The notes: generated by a model from the letters alone, not told the origin. Counted from the stretch's first letter, positions 1 to 6,391 are shown. The stretch is 8,923 nt of DNA from Deltaproteobacteria bacterium (GCA_024275855.1 JAJRYL010000149.1:1-8923), one strand, 5' to 3'. Translations and numbers: made by a program.

Positions 1-67
1 AGTAGCCGAAGCGTTTGGCCGCTGCGTTGAGTATCTCTTCTTTAATTCGCTCTTTCTTATTTTTCAT
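1..67 (-). CDS. TetR/AcrR-family transcriptional regulator, N-terminal fragment
   Basis: Only the first 22 residues are inside the window; the gene runs off the left edge. Reading on the minus strand from the ATG at 67 gives a Lys/Glu-rich start followed by ILNAAAKRFGY. This is the typical first helix of a TetR-family DNA-binding domain, in which an 'I-L-x-A-A-x-x-x-F-x-x-x-G' pattern precedes the helix-turn-helix. Such proteins are usually repressors that bind palindromes and respond to a small ligand. No Shine-Dalgarno is seen before the ATG, and a promoter-like pair lies so close that the transcript may begin at the ATG. The ligand and targets cannot be told from this fragment. The family call is fairly firm, though it rests on a short stretch. 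Confidence 0.72.
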   Translation of the reverse strand, partial: MKNKKERIKEEILNAAAKRFGY

Positions 68-73
68 GTGTTG

Positions 74-102
74 AACCTATCATGTGAATTGTGAATAGTC
101 AA
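74..102 (-). promoter_or_regulatory. Candidate promoter of the tetR-family gene
   Basis: On the minus strand there is TTGACT (97-102), a 17-bp spacer, and TAGGTT (74-79). The -35 matches the sigma-70 consensus at five of six positions; the -10 is weak. The -10 ends six bases before the ATG, so a transcript would start at or next to the start codon (leaderless). This is inference from spacing only. Confidence 0.35.
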
Positions 103-113
103 GTAAATATTCA
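92..113. promoter_or_regulatory. Candidate operator: TGAATA-N10-TATTCA inverted repeat
   Basis: A perfect 6-bp inverted repeat (92-97 and 108-113) spans the -35 of the tetR-family promoter. TetR-type repressors commonly autoregulate through palindromes placed this way. A 7-bp tandem repeat TGTGAAT TGTGAAT (83-96) lies in the same promoter spacer. That the regulator binds here is inference. Confidence 0.35.
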
Positions 114-333
114 TTTTTAACATAAGAGATTCAGCTTACTGCCAATTAAAACAGGTAGTTATTGGTATACAGGCTATGTACTTATAAAAAAATAGCGCTT
201 TTTAAAGGTAAGTTTTGGAGTCTGTTTTATGTTGGTATTTTGCCTTAGTCGCCTCAAAACCGAATGTTTTAAGGGTAAAAAAAAAGAGGGATTAAGGAGG
301 CGGTACAATTTTACGGGGCTGTTGAGAACGCGA
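114..333. other. Non-coding stretch, no gene seen
   Basis: This lies between the tetR-family promoter and the long hairpin. It is AT-rich at first, then contains an AGGAGG-like motif (296-301) with no plausible start codon behind it. The only open frame (plus strand from 229) continues antisense through the downstream minus-strand gene and looks random. I see no RNA gene or strong promoter here. Confidence 0.4.
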
Positions 334-386
334 AAAGACCCCGTGCGCCGTTGCAAAGAGCTGCCGAAACGGTGTACAGGGTCTTT
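334..386 (-). terminator. Long hairpin, probable terminator of the H1-like gene
   Basis: Two 19-base arms (334-352 and 368-386) pair with one C.A mismatch and two G.U wobbles around a 15-base loop. The ends are AAAGACCC and GGGTCTTT. Read on the minus strand, the hairpin lies about 45 bases past the stop of the H1-like gene and ends in TCTTTT, so it can terminate that transcript. The near-symmetry could let it also stop plus-strand transcription. Confidence 0.5.
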
Positions 387-430
387 AATTGAGTCTTGTG
401 TGCGACTTGAGTCCAGGGCGCCGCGCCCGG

Positions 431-781
431 TTACTTCTTTTTCTTTGAGGCTGTTTTCTTTGCCGCAGCTTTTTTTGGCGCCGCCTTTTTCTTTGCCGCC
501 GCCTTCTTAGGGGCCGCTTTCTTTGTGGCTACGGCCTTGGCCGCCGTAGCGGTTTTAGCTTTGGTTTTTGCCGCCGCCTTCGGCTTAATCGCCGGACACT
601 TCGCGCTTGCTTTTAAGATTGCCTTGTATGATTTAATCGCGCTCCTCTTGCCTGCTATTATAATTCTTACCGCGGCCTTGCTCTCCTTGTGGGCCATAAT
701 CGTTACGGTTGCCACGAGTTTTGTAAGAAGTAGTTCTTCGCGCTTAAGTATGTCCTTTATTGCGGTTACGGTTTTAGCCAT
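431..781 (-). CDS. Histone H1-like Lys/Ala-rich DNA-binding protein
   Basis: This is a 116-residue basic protein. Residues 1-60 look helical with many Lys and hydrophobic residues and match no domain I can name. Residues 61-116 are almost entirely Lys, Ala, Pro and Thr, with imperfect KKAAPKKAAAKK-type repeats and a terminal KKKK. Such tails occur in bacterial H1-like and AlgP-like nucleoid proteins, which bind DNA without sequence preference and help compact or regulate the chromosome; that role here is inferred from composition. The ATG at 781 is preceded by GGAG with a six-base gap, a good ribosome site. A promoter candidate lies at 851-879 and a hairpin terminator at 334-386, so the gene is probably monocistronic. 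Low-complexity tails vary rapidly in length, and the N-terminal half is the part useful for homology searches. Confidence 0.75.
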   Translation of the reverse strand: MAKTVTAIKDILKREELLLTKLVATVTIMAHKESKAAVRIIIAGKRSAIKSYKAILKASAKCPAIKPKAAAKTKAKTATAAKAVATKKAAPKKAAAKKKAAPKKAAAKKTASKKKK

Positions 782-841
782 TCTCTTCTCCTTTTTTATT
801 TTTTTTGCAGACTGAAATTTTGCGTTGCGGCGTTGGCCAAA

Positions 842-879
842 TACTTAACGTATATAAGTAATGTCGGTCTTTCTCACAA
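842..879 (-). promoter_or_regulatory. Candidate promoter of the H1-like gene with overlapping palindrome
   Basis: On the minus strand, TTGTGA (874-879) and TATATA (851-856) are separated by 17 bp, each matching sigma-70 consensus at four of six positions. A perfect inverted repeat TACTTA-N7-TAAGTA (842-847, 855-860) covers the -10, so a regulator could block it. The leader to the ATG would be about 65 bases. Confidence 0.4.
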
Positions 880-882
880 GTA

Positions 883-926
883 CTTTAAATTTTTTTACAA
901 AAAGCGGAGCTTGAAAAAATTTAAAG
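883..926 (-). terminator. A/T-tract inverted repeat, probable terminator of the SemiSWEET gene
   Basis: Perfect 13-bp arms CTTTAAATTTTTT (883-895) and AAAAAATTTAAAG (914-926) enclose a smaller AAGC-GGA-GCTT hairpin (902-912). On the minus strand the inner hairpin is followed by a T-run, and it lies about 90 bases beyond the SemiSWEET stop. The A/T-only outer arms are unusual for a plain terminator and might also form intrinsically bent DNA. Confidence 0.45.
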
Positions 927-1014
927 GCCCGTCTTGATTATACGTTCGGTTATGGTCGTTAAAAGGTCTTCTCTTCTCAGCATACTGACTTCGTACGGCA
1001 TAACTCGATAACGT

Positions 1015-1269
1015 TTAACCGAACCTTATCTTAAGGCCGAGTATTATTGTCGTGAAGATTAAGGTAATGGTGTTCGCTACGATTAACGGCAGGTTGCCGA
1101 GGTATAGTCCGTATACCAGCCATAAAAAGATACCAATCTCTAAAAAAAGGTAGGTCAGAAGGGAAATGTCTCGTGTCTCTCTAACCTTAATTATTTTAAT
1201 CGCCTGCGGCACGAAAGAGACGGTTGTGCATGTAGCGGCCAATAGGCCGATTATAGTTATAAAGTCCAT
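1015..1269 (-). CDS. SemiSWEET sugar transporter (MtN3/PQ-loop family)
   Basis: This 84-residue, three-helix membrane protein has the usual length of bacterial SemiSWEETs. Predicted helices are roughly 4-27, 37-57 and 60-80. The PQ motif after helix 1 (FVPQ, residues 19-22), the aromatic WLVYG in helix 2 (W50) and an Asn in helix 3 (N66) match the family pattern, where a Trp and an Asn line the sugar site. SemiSWEETs dimerise in the inner membrane and passively carry mono- or disaccharides. Substrate cannot be told from sequence. The start at 1269 is the only Met that keeps helix 1 complete; its ribosome site (GGAT) is weak. There is no sugar-metabolism gene beside it, so it appears to be a single-gene unit. 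Confidence 0.88.
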   Translation of the reverse strand: MDFITIIGLLAATCTTVSFVPQAIKIIKVRETRDISLLTYLFLEIGIFLWLVYGLYLGNLPLIVANTITLIFTTIILGLKIRFG

Positions 1270-1587
1270 TTATCCATCTTAATACGGGGCTATTTTCACC
1301 ATAGCCTGCAAAAAAGAGCTTCGTACGGTACGGGTATAATTCGCATGGTTTACGGGGCAGGAGAAGTACCTGCTTTGAACATGTTTAACAGGTATTTAAG
1401 CACTCTATGGTCCGCTTGTCAATTCTGTTCAGTGGTCTGCCGTTGCAGTATGAAGAACCGGGAGCATTTCCGGGTGCCGGACAGCGTAAAAAATGGCATG
1501 CTTCGTAACTTGCCGGGTAATTTTGGACTGCGCGATAATGACAGCATCTGGCGTTGTCTCTTCTTTTCAAACGTGCGGGAGAGGAAC
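1270..1587. other. Intergenic region without a convincing gene; TATAAT box and hairpin
   Basis: A perfect TATAAT lies at 1335-1340 on the plus strand, without a recognisable -35. About ten bases past the predicted transcript start, GCAGG and CCTGC (1359-1375) form a 5-bp hairpin. An open frame from 1345 to 1650 is Cys-rich, has no ribosome site and resembles no family I know. The region could be the leader of the genes starting at 1588-1754, an unrecognised small RNA, or an eroded gene. I recognise no riboswitch or 6S-type motif. Confidence 0.3.
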
Positions 1588-1650
1588 ATGAATATGATAA
1601 GTAAAAAAATCTATTATTTCGTAGACTCTTTTGATATTATACTACATTAA
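1588..1650 (+). CDS. Possible 20-residue leader peptide
   Basis: An ATG at 1588 has GGGAG six bases upstream, a very good ribosome site, and opens a 20-codon frame rich in aromatic and isoleucine residues (KKIYYFVDSFDIILH at its end). Its TAA overlaps the next ATG as TAATG. Nothing identifies a function; it could act as a translated leader, or it could be chance. Confidence 0.22.
   Translation: MNMISKKIYYFVDSFDIILH
1638..1643 (+). promoter_or_regulatory. TATACT -10-like box six bases before an ATG
   Basis: TATACT is followed by six bases and then the ATG at 1650, a spacing that would give a leaderless transcript. The nearest -35-like sequence (TTATTT, 1614-1619) is poor. It is an alternative promoter for the small ORF and the flavoprotein behind it. 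Confidence 0.25.
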
Positions 1651-1757
1651 TGGATTATATAAGGCTGTTGGAAGACCGGGCACTCTCTTCCACCGGCGTG
1701 ACGATGGTGCTTAACCTGGCAACGCACAAAAAATATTTCGAGGTATTCAATTTTTGA
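1650..1757 (+). CDS. Possible 35-residue small protein coupled to the flavoprotein gene
   Basis: This frame opens at the ATG of a TAATG junction and reads MDYIRLLEDRALSSTG..., then VLNLATHKKYFEVFNF. Its stop TGA (1755-1757) overlaps the TTG start of the next gene (1754-1756) as TTGA. The composition looks protein-like rather than random, and the overlap would let terminating ribosomes pass straight to the weak TTG start. I do not recognise the peptide. Homologues upstream of similar flavoprotein genes would decide whether it is real. Confidence 0.32.
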   Translation: MDYIRLLEDRALSSTGVTMVLNLATHKKYFEVFNF

Positions 1758-3184
1758 AGTTTCCTGTTTTGATTCAAGGAGGGATGGGCGCTAACATCTC
1801 CGGGTGGCCGCTTGCCAAAAGCGTGGCCGAAATCGGTCATCTTGGCGTTGTTTCGGGTACCGCCCTCGACCTGGTTCTTGCAAGGTACCTGCAGGTAGGA
1901 GACCCCGGCGGACACTTTAGAAGGGCGCTTGACAATTTTCCGGATAAGGCCGCGGTCGCAAGAGTGCTTGCGAGGTACTTTATTGAGGGTGGTAAAAAGG
2001 CGGATGAACCGTTTAAATCCGTTTCGTTCTTTGTCGTGGACCCGCCCGCCGATCTTATCGAGCTTACCGTTATCGCCAATTTCTGTGTGGTCTTTCTTGC
2101 CAAGGAGGGGCACTCAGGGCTGGTTGGAATAAATTATCTCGAAAAGATTCAGATGCCGAACATCTACTCGCTTTACGGGGCAATGCTCGCAGGGGTAGAT
2201 TATGTGCTTATGGGCGCGGGTGTACCGCGCGAAATTCCGGGCATACTCGACTCTCTTGCGGAGCATAAAGATGTACAGATGAACCTTGATGTTGACGGTG
2301 CTGTCTTTGAAGACGGTATTGCCGCCCGCTTCAGCCCGTCCGCTAACTTCGGTGAAGAGGTTACCGGCCTTAAGCTTACCAGGCCGTGGTTTCTCGCTAT
2401 AATCGCTTCGTCCGTGCTTGCGCTTACGCTTGTTAAAAAATCTACAGGCAAGGTAGACGGTTTTATAATTGAGAAGGCCGGAGCGGGGGGGCATAACGCG
2501 GCGCCGAGAGGCAAGATGAGGCTTAATGAAAGAGGCGAGCCTGTTTACGGCCCCAAGGACGACCTGAACATTGAAAAAATAAAATCGACCGGTCTGCCGT
2601 TCTGGCTTGCCGGCAACTACGCGACCCCGGACGGCCTTAAAGAGGCGCTTGACTACGGAGCGGTCGGTATACAGGTAGGTACGGCGTTCGCCTTTTGTGA
2701 AGAGTCCGGCTTAACCGCGGAATTGAGAGAGGGCCTTATAGGTAAGGTTCTTGACGGCAGCATAGATATATTTACCGACCCGAAGGCGTCGCCAACCGGT
2801 TATCCCTTTAAAGTGGTGCATTTTGAGGGCACGGTCTCTGAAGAGCGGGAGTTTAAGTCGAGAAAAAGGGTCTGCGATCTCGGTTACTTAAGGCATCTCT
2901 ATAAAAAAGAGGACGGAACGGTCGGGTACCGCTGCCCGTCGGAACCTGTCGAGGCGTATGTGCAGAAGGGCGGAAGGTTAGAAGAGACCGTCGGGCGCAA
3001 GTGTGTCTGCAACGGACTTATGTCGAACATCGGGCTTGCACAGATCCGTAAAGACGGTTACCTTGAGCAGCCGCTTGTAACCGCCGGAACAGATCTTAAG
3101 AAGATAGGCCGTTTTATAAAGGAAGGCGCAAGCAGCTACACGGCGTTAGACGTAATAGAGAACATTATGGGTAAAGAGAAGTAA
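1754..3184 (+). CDS. Nitronate monooxygenase-like FMN flavoprotein (2-nitropropane dioxygenase family)
   Basis: This is a 476-residue TIM-barrel flavoprotein. The N-terminus VLIQGGMGANISGWPLA (5-21) is the family's first strand and phosphate loop. AGAGGHNAAPRG (242-253) carries the conserved GGH with the presumed catalytic H247, and GIQVGTAFAFC (305-315) matches the FMN-phosphate site. Characterised relatives oxidise alkyl nitronates with O2, and some reduce quinones with NADH; the substrate here is unknown. At 476 residues it is over 100 longer than the classic enzymes, as in a known long subgroup. The C-terminal part (about 370-420) holds four cysteines (374, 394, 417, 419) that could bind a metal or cluster. 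The start is TTG at 1754, with GAGG ten bases upstream; no ATG is available in frame after the TAA at 1712, and the GGMG motif would be lost with a later start. A terminator follows at 3285. Confidence 0.82.
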   Translation: MKFPVLIQGGMGANISGWPLAKSVAEIGHLGVVSGTALDLVLARYLQVGDPGGHFRRALDNFPDKAAVARVLARYFIEGGKKADEPFKSVSFFVVDPPADLIELTVIANFCVVFLAKEGHSGLVGINYLEKIQMPNIYSLYGAMLAGVDYVLMGAGVPREIPGILDSLAEHKDVQMNLDVDGAVFEDGIAARFSPSANFGEEVTGLKLTRPWFLAIIASSVLALTLVKKSTGKVDGFIIEKAGAGGHNAAPRGKMRLNERGEPVYGPKDDLNIEKIKSTGLPFWLAGNYATPDGLKEALDYGAVGIQVGTAFAFCEESGLTAELREGLIGKVLDGSIDIFTDPKASPTGYPFKVVHFEGTVSEEREFKSRKRVCDLGYLRHLYKKEDGTVGYRCPSEPVEAYVQKGGRLEETVGRKCVCNGLMSNIGLAQIRKDGYLEQPLVTAGTDLKKIGRFIKEGASSYTALDVIENIMGKEK

Positions 3185-3284
3185 GAGGGCTTTGGTTGAG
3201 GATGACCCCGTAGCCGGTTTTGCTGTTATGAGTTCTGTATGGTCGTTGTTGACTAAGCGAAGTTATTTAAGTTTGAATAAGTAG

Positions 3285-3322
3285 AAAGCCCCGTCGGTTA
3301 ATAAAACCGGAGGGGCTTTTTT
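3285..3322 (+). terminator. Strong rho-independent terminator, probably bidirectional
   Basis: AAAGCCCC pairs with GGGGCTTT and, inside a short mismatch, CGGTT pairs with AACCG around an AATAA loop. Six T follow on the plus strand, ending the flavoprotein transcript about 100 bases past its stop. On the minus strand the mirror end reads GGGGCTTTC, so it may also stop transcription from the convergent universal stress protein gene. Confidence 0.85.
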
Positions 3323-3383
3323 ATATGTTGCTCCGGTCGGGCGAGGCGTGCTTGCGGGTAGATAGTAAGCTTCGGGGGGTCGG

Positions 3384-4238
3384 TTACCGGCAGAGCAGAA
3401 GAGGTATGCGGCAGGCCATTAAAACGGTGGTTGTCGTGCTGCCGAGTATAAGGCTCCTTAGGCGGGAGTGGCCGTACGCGCCGATTACGAGCAGGTCTAT
3501 CCCGTTTGCCTCTACATAGGCCTTTATAGCGTCGCCGGGGGAGCCGTCCTTTATGCCGGAATGAACACTGTAACCGGCCTCTGTCAGCTCCGCAACCGCC
3601 CTGTCGAGCGACATGCGCACAGTGTCGCTCTCTTTTCCAACGGCCACGACATGGCACTCTACCCCTTTAAGAAGCGGGGTGCGTACAATATACTCAAGCG
3701 CTTTTGTCGAGCTTGCCCCGCCGTCAAAGGCGATTAAAAACTTTTTTATACTGCGAAATTCATTTGGCGCTACGAGCAGCGGTTTTTGAACCGCGCGGGC
3801 AATACGCTCAAGGTTAGGGCTTATATGCCCGGCGTACTCGTCGGCAAGCGCCCCCCGTTTACCAATTACGATTATCTCTTTACCGGTCTCGAACTCGCAG
3901 ATGGTCTCAACAAGTTCGCCACGTCTCTTTAATACGGTTATCTCTTTTACTCCGGCCTTGCGTAGTTGCTCTTCGGAGAGCTTCAACTTCTCACGGCCCT
4001 CCTTAAGCTCTTTTTGGCCTCGAACCATATCAAGCCCCGCAAGGGTACCGAGCAGTTCGCTGTTTGCGTCAAGCCCTATCGTTCCGCTCAAGTCCGCAGA
4101 CGGGTCTACATCGGGGGCTTCGGGCAGTACATGCAGAAGTTCAACCGGGGAGCCGATCCTTAAGCTAACCCACGCGGCATGGGCGCAGACGCTCTTAGAG
4201 TAGATAGAGCCGTCTATACAGGCAAGAACGCTTTTCAT
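3384..4238 (-). CDS. Tandem-domain universal stress protein (UspA family)
   Basis: The 284-residue soluble protein contains two UspA-type Rossmann-like domains, about 1-157 and 164-284. Each opens with a strand ending in Asp (LACIDG, 5-10; LIAFDG, 168-173). The second has the full ATP-binding signature G-2x-G-9x-G-S (G253, G256, G266, S267). The first has only the early part (GKRG, 126-129) and lacks the later G-S, so probably one domain binds ATP. It lies 10 bp after the SulP transporter gene; AGGAGGG spans the SulP stop codon region four bases before the ATG, indicating co-transcription and translational coupling. USPs act in stress survival and often bind ATP to regulate partners. Regulation or support of the transporter is inferred from this context. 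Confidence 0.92.
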   Translation of the reverse strand: MKSVLACIDGSIYSKSVCAHAAWVSLRIGSPVELLHVLPEAPDVDPSADLSGTIGLDANSELLGTLAGLDMVRGQKELKEGREKLKLSEEQLRKAGVKEITVLKRRGELVETICEFETGKEIIVIGKRGALADEYAGHISPNLERIARAVQKPLLVAPNEFRSIKKFLIAFDGGASSTKALEYIVRTPLLKGVECHVVAVGKESDTVRMSLDRAVAELTEAGYSVHSGIKDGSPGDAIKAYVEANGIDLLVIGAYGHSRLRSLILGSTTTTVLMACRIPLLLCR

Positions 4239-4248
4239 AAAACCCTCC

Positions 4249-5733
4249 TTAGTGCTCTGTCACTTCCTCTATAACGTCGGTTTTGTCGTGTATGCCGTAC
4301 TTGTCAATTATTGTAGCGCTCGCTCTGTTCAAGCCTACCAGTTCTACAGTAGCGCCTTCCCTTCTGAATTTCAAGACAACCTTGTCGAGAACCGATACCG
4401 CTGAAATATCCCAGAAGTGCGCAGCGCTAAGGTCTATCCGTATCCGCTCTATGGCCTCCTTGAAATCGAAGGACGAGATAAACGAATCTGCCGAAGCGAA
4501 AAAGACCTGTCCGTAAACACGGTAGGTGCGCTCGGTACCGTCATCGGCGAGCTTTGACTTAACGGACATAAGGCGCGATATTATTCTTGCAAAGGAGAGG
4601 GCGCTCATAAGCACGCCTGGGAAGACACCTCTGGCAAGGTCGTGAGTAAAGACAACGACCATGACGGTTGAGAACATCACAAGGCTCGAACTTTTCGGGT
4701 GACTCCGCAGGCTGACAAGAGAGGACCAGCTGAAGGTTCCTATAGAGACCATTATCATTACCGCGACGAGCGCGGCCATCGGGATCTGCTTGACCCACGT
4801 ACCGAGAACAATTATAAGAAAGAGAAGAAAAGCGCCCGCGAAGAAGGTAGAGAGCCTGCCCCTTCCGCCGGACTTGATATTTATAACGGACTGCCCGATC
4901 ATGGCGCAGCCTGCCATGCCTCCGAAAAGGCCGGTTACTATATTTGCCACGCCCTGGCCGACGCACTCTCTGTTCTTGTCGCTTCCGGTATCCGTAAGGT
5001 CGTCGATTATAGATGCCGTCATCAAAGACTCTAACAGTCCGACCACCGCAAGCGTAAGCGAGTACGGCAGTATTATTTTCAGGGTCTCAAGGGAGAACGG
5101 GATAGAGGGCAGCAGAAAGGTCGGCAGCGAGGTAGGGATATCTCCCATGTCTCCGACCGTTCTGAGGTCGAGCCCAATAAAGATGCTTATTACGGAGAGC
5201 ACGACAATGCAGACCAGCGGGGACGGTACGGCCTTTGTAATGTACGGAAAGAGGTAGATTATGCCGAGCCCGAAGGCTACCATGGCGTACATCTGCCACC
5301 CTGTGCCTGCGAATTCGGGTAGTTGCGCCATGAAGATCAAGATGGCCAGGGCATTTACAAAACCGGTCATTACGGAGCGGGAGACGAAACGCAGCAGTGC
5401 GCCGAGTTTGAAAAGCCCCGCTAAAATCTGCAAGAAGCCCGTTAAAAGGGTAGCCGCGAGCAGGTACTCAAGGCCGTAATTTTTTACAAGTGTAATCATA
5501 AGCAGCGCCATAGCGCCGGTGGCCGCCGATATCATGCCGGGCCGCTCGCCGACTATAGCTATTACCATTGCCATGCTGAAGGAGGCGTAGAGGCCGACCT
5601 TGGGGTCTACGCCAGCGATTGCCGAGAAGGCGATAGCCTCTGGAATCAGCGCAAGCGCCACAACCATGCCCGCAAGCAGGTCGCTGCGTGTATTGCCGAA
5701 CCATTCGTTTTTAAGCCGTTTTAAAGAGAACAA
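4249..5733 (-). CDS. SulP-family anion transporter with C-terminal STAS domain
   Basis: This is a 494-residue inner-membrane protein. The SulP signature lies at residues 31-50 ([20 protein letters not shown]). Further conserved blocks are ISAATGAMA (68-76) and [12 protein letters not shown] (254-265), followed by [13 protein letters not shown] (270-282) and SGGRGRLS (288-295). Multiple hydrophobic segments run to about residue 390. Residues about 403-490 form a STAS domain with [12 protein letters not shown] (433-444), the expected strand-loop-helix that carries a serine. Family members carry sulfate, bicarbonate, dicarboxylates or other anions; bicarbonate or sulfate are both possible here. 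The TTG at 5733 is the only start after an in-frame stop and has a weak GGA-type ribosome site. It is the first gene of an operon with the universal stress protein. Confidence 0.93.
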   Translation of the reverse strand: MFSLKRLKNEWFGNTRSDLLAGMVVALALIPEAIAFSAIAGVDPKVGLYASFSMAMVIAIVGERPGMISAATGAMALLMITLVKNYGLEYLLAATLLTGFLQILAGLFKLGALLRFVSRSVMTGFVNALAILIFMAQLPEFAGTGWQMYAMVAFGLGIIYLFPYITKAVPSPLVCIVVLSVISIFIGLDLRTVGDMGDIPTSLPTFLLPSIPFSLETLKIILPYSLTLAVVGLLESLMTASIIDDLTDTGSDKNRECVGQGVANIVTGLFGGMAGCAMIGQSVINIKSGGRGRLSTFFAGAFLLFLIIVLGTWVKQIPMAALVAVMIMVSIGTFSWSSLVSLRSHPKSSSLVMFSTVMVVVFTHDLARGVFPGVLMSALSFARIISRLMSVKSKLADDGTERTYRVYGQVFFASADSFISSFDFKEAIERIRIDLSAAHFWDISAVSVLDKVVLKFRREGATVELVGLNRASATIIDKYGIHDKTDVIEEVTEH

Positions 5734-5751
5734 AAGAGTATCCGTCTTTTT

Positions 5752-5780
5752 TTATTAGAGAGCCGTTAAGCCGCTCGCAA
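5752..5780 (-). promoter_or_regulatory. Candidate promoter of the SulP-USP operon
   Basis: On the minus strand TTGCGA (5775-5780) is 17 bp from TAATAA (5752-5757), giving a short leader before the TTG start. The -35 matches four of six and the -10 three of six consensus bases. Another -10-like TATACT lies further upstream at about 5830, without a good -35. Confidence 0.28.
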
Positions 5781-5851
5781 GTCGGTTTCCGTTATATAGA
5801 AGAAAGGGTTAATATCATCTTATTGCCGCATGAGTATAAAACTTATATCGG

Positions 5852-5889
5852 GCTTACATAAGCTAAGTACTATACAATGATTTTATAAT
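5852..5889 (+). promoter_or_regulatory. Candidate control region of the DksA/TraR gene
   Basis: A perfect TATAAT (5884-5889) lies on the plus strand about 80 bases before the gene, without a clear -35. Just upstream is the near-palindrome GCTTA-CA-TAAGC (5852-5863). A strong -10 with a poor -35 and a nearby dyad suggests activator-dependent or repressed expression; this is inference. Confidence 0.3.
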
Positions 5890-5952
5890 AAAAGAAAGCC
5901 GGATAACTTGCGTCGATACGGACCGGAGTACTTCAGGGGTAAAGGAGCTTAT

Positions 5953-5976
5953 ATGCAGGTGAGGGAATGGAGATAG
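5953..5976 (+). other. Seven-codon upstream ORF overlapping the DksA/TraR start
   Basis: ATG at 5953 has GGAG five bases upstream and encodes MQVREWR, ending at TAG 5974-5976, seven bases past the downstream ATG (5967) and out of frame with it. The better-placed ribosome site therefore serves the tiny ORF. The gene itself has GAGGG only one base before its ATG and AGGTG further up. It might tune translation through competition or reinitiation, or be accidental. Confidence 0.28.
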
Positions 5977-6308
5977 ATACACCGTTTTATAAAAAAAGAC
6001 TGAAGAGCAGGCGCGAAGAGTTGCTTGCCATGCTCGAAACGGCAAAAGAGACGGTTAAACCGGTAGAGCTTGACCAGTCGAGTGTAGGCAGGCTTTCGCG
6101 CATGGACGCTATGCAGGCCCAGGAGATGGCGTTGGCGCTTGAGCGCCGGAGAGTTGAAGAGGTAAGTAGAATAGGCGCGGCGCTGATTCGTCTCGAAAAG
6201 GGCGAGTACGGCTACTGCCTGAACTGCGAAGAACCCATAGCGCCAAAGCGGTTGAACTTTAACCCGTCTGTTCTAACCTGTATAGAGTGCGCGAGCAAAA
6301 AAGGGTAA
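5967..6308 (+). CDS. DksA/TraR-family C4 zinc-finger regulator
   Basis: This 113-residue protein has an N-terminal coiled-coil (about 5-75) and a C-terminal C4 zinc finger: C84-x2-C87-x17-C105-x2-C108. The segment VELDQSSVGRLSRMDA (33-48) at the coiled-coil turn is typical of the short DksA/TraR class, and its Asp residues sit where DksA-type proteins reach the RNA polymerase active site. Members enter the polymerase secondary channel and change promoter choice, often with ppGpp. The protein is clearly shorter than E. coli DksA (151 aa), so I do not give it that symbol. It stands alone, divergent from the SulP-USP operon and convergent with the YHS-flavoprotein gene. The ATG at 5967 is preferred because it begins the family's usual N-terminus. 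Confidence 0.9.
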   Translation: MEIDTPFYKKRLKSRREELLAMLETAKETVKPVELDQSSVGRLSRMDAMQAQEMALALERRRVEEVSRIGAALIRLEKGEYGYCLNCEEPIAPKRLNFNPSVLTCIECASKKG

Positions 6309-6374
6309 GCCGTTTTTTTTTAGATAAGAGCCGTGCGCCTGTCGGCGCTGTCTCGGTGCGGTAAAAGGCGTGCT

Positions 6375-6391
6375 GCCTGTTAGGCGTTTTT
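6375..6391 (+). terminator. Terminator of the DksA/TraR gene
   Basis: GCCT (6375-6378) and AGGC (6382-6385) form a short hairpin with a GTT loop, then G and five T. It lies about 70 bases past the stop. A nine-T run right after the stop (6313-6321) has no good stem and is less likely to be the terminator. Confidence 0.5.

Noticed and set aside
229..510. 93-aa plus-strand frame
   Set aside because: It runs through a long hairpin and then antisense to the H1-like gene; the sequence looks random.
525..815. 96-aa hydrophobic plus-strand frame
   Set aside because: It is the antisense of the Lys/Ala-rich H1-like gene; AAG and GCC codons read backward as hydrophobic ones.
921..1001. 26-codon minus-strand frame (MPYEVSMLRRED...)
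   Set aside because: Protein-like in appearance, but there is no ribosome site and it ends inside the A/T-tract hairpin. Could be a remnant; too short to call.
989..1328. 10-mer CTTCGTACGG occurring on both sides of the SemiSWEET gene (989-998, 1319-1328)
   Set aside because: Repeats of this length are expected by chance in a window this size, and no further similarity surrounds them.
1345..1650. 101-aa plus-strand frame with many cysteines
   Set aside because: No ribosome site, a TATAAT box four bases before its ATG, odd composition and no recognisable family. Only its last 20 codons, which have their own ribosome site, are listed.
5899..5912. Possible sigma-54 promoter (CCGG...TTGC)
   Set aside because: Distance between the GG and GC elements is too short for a -24/-12 promoter.
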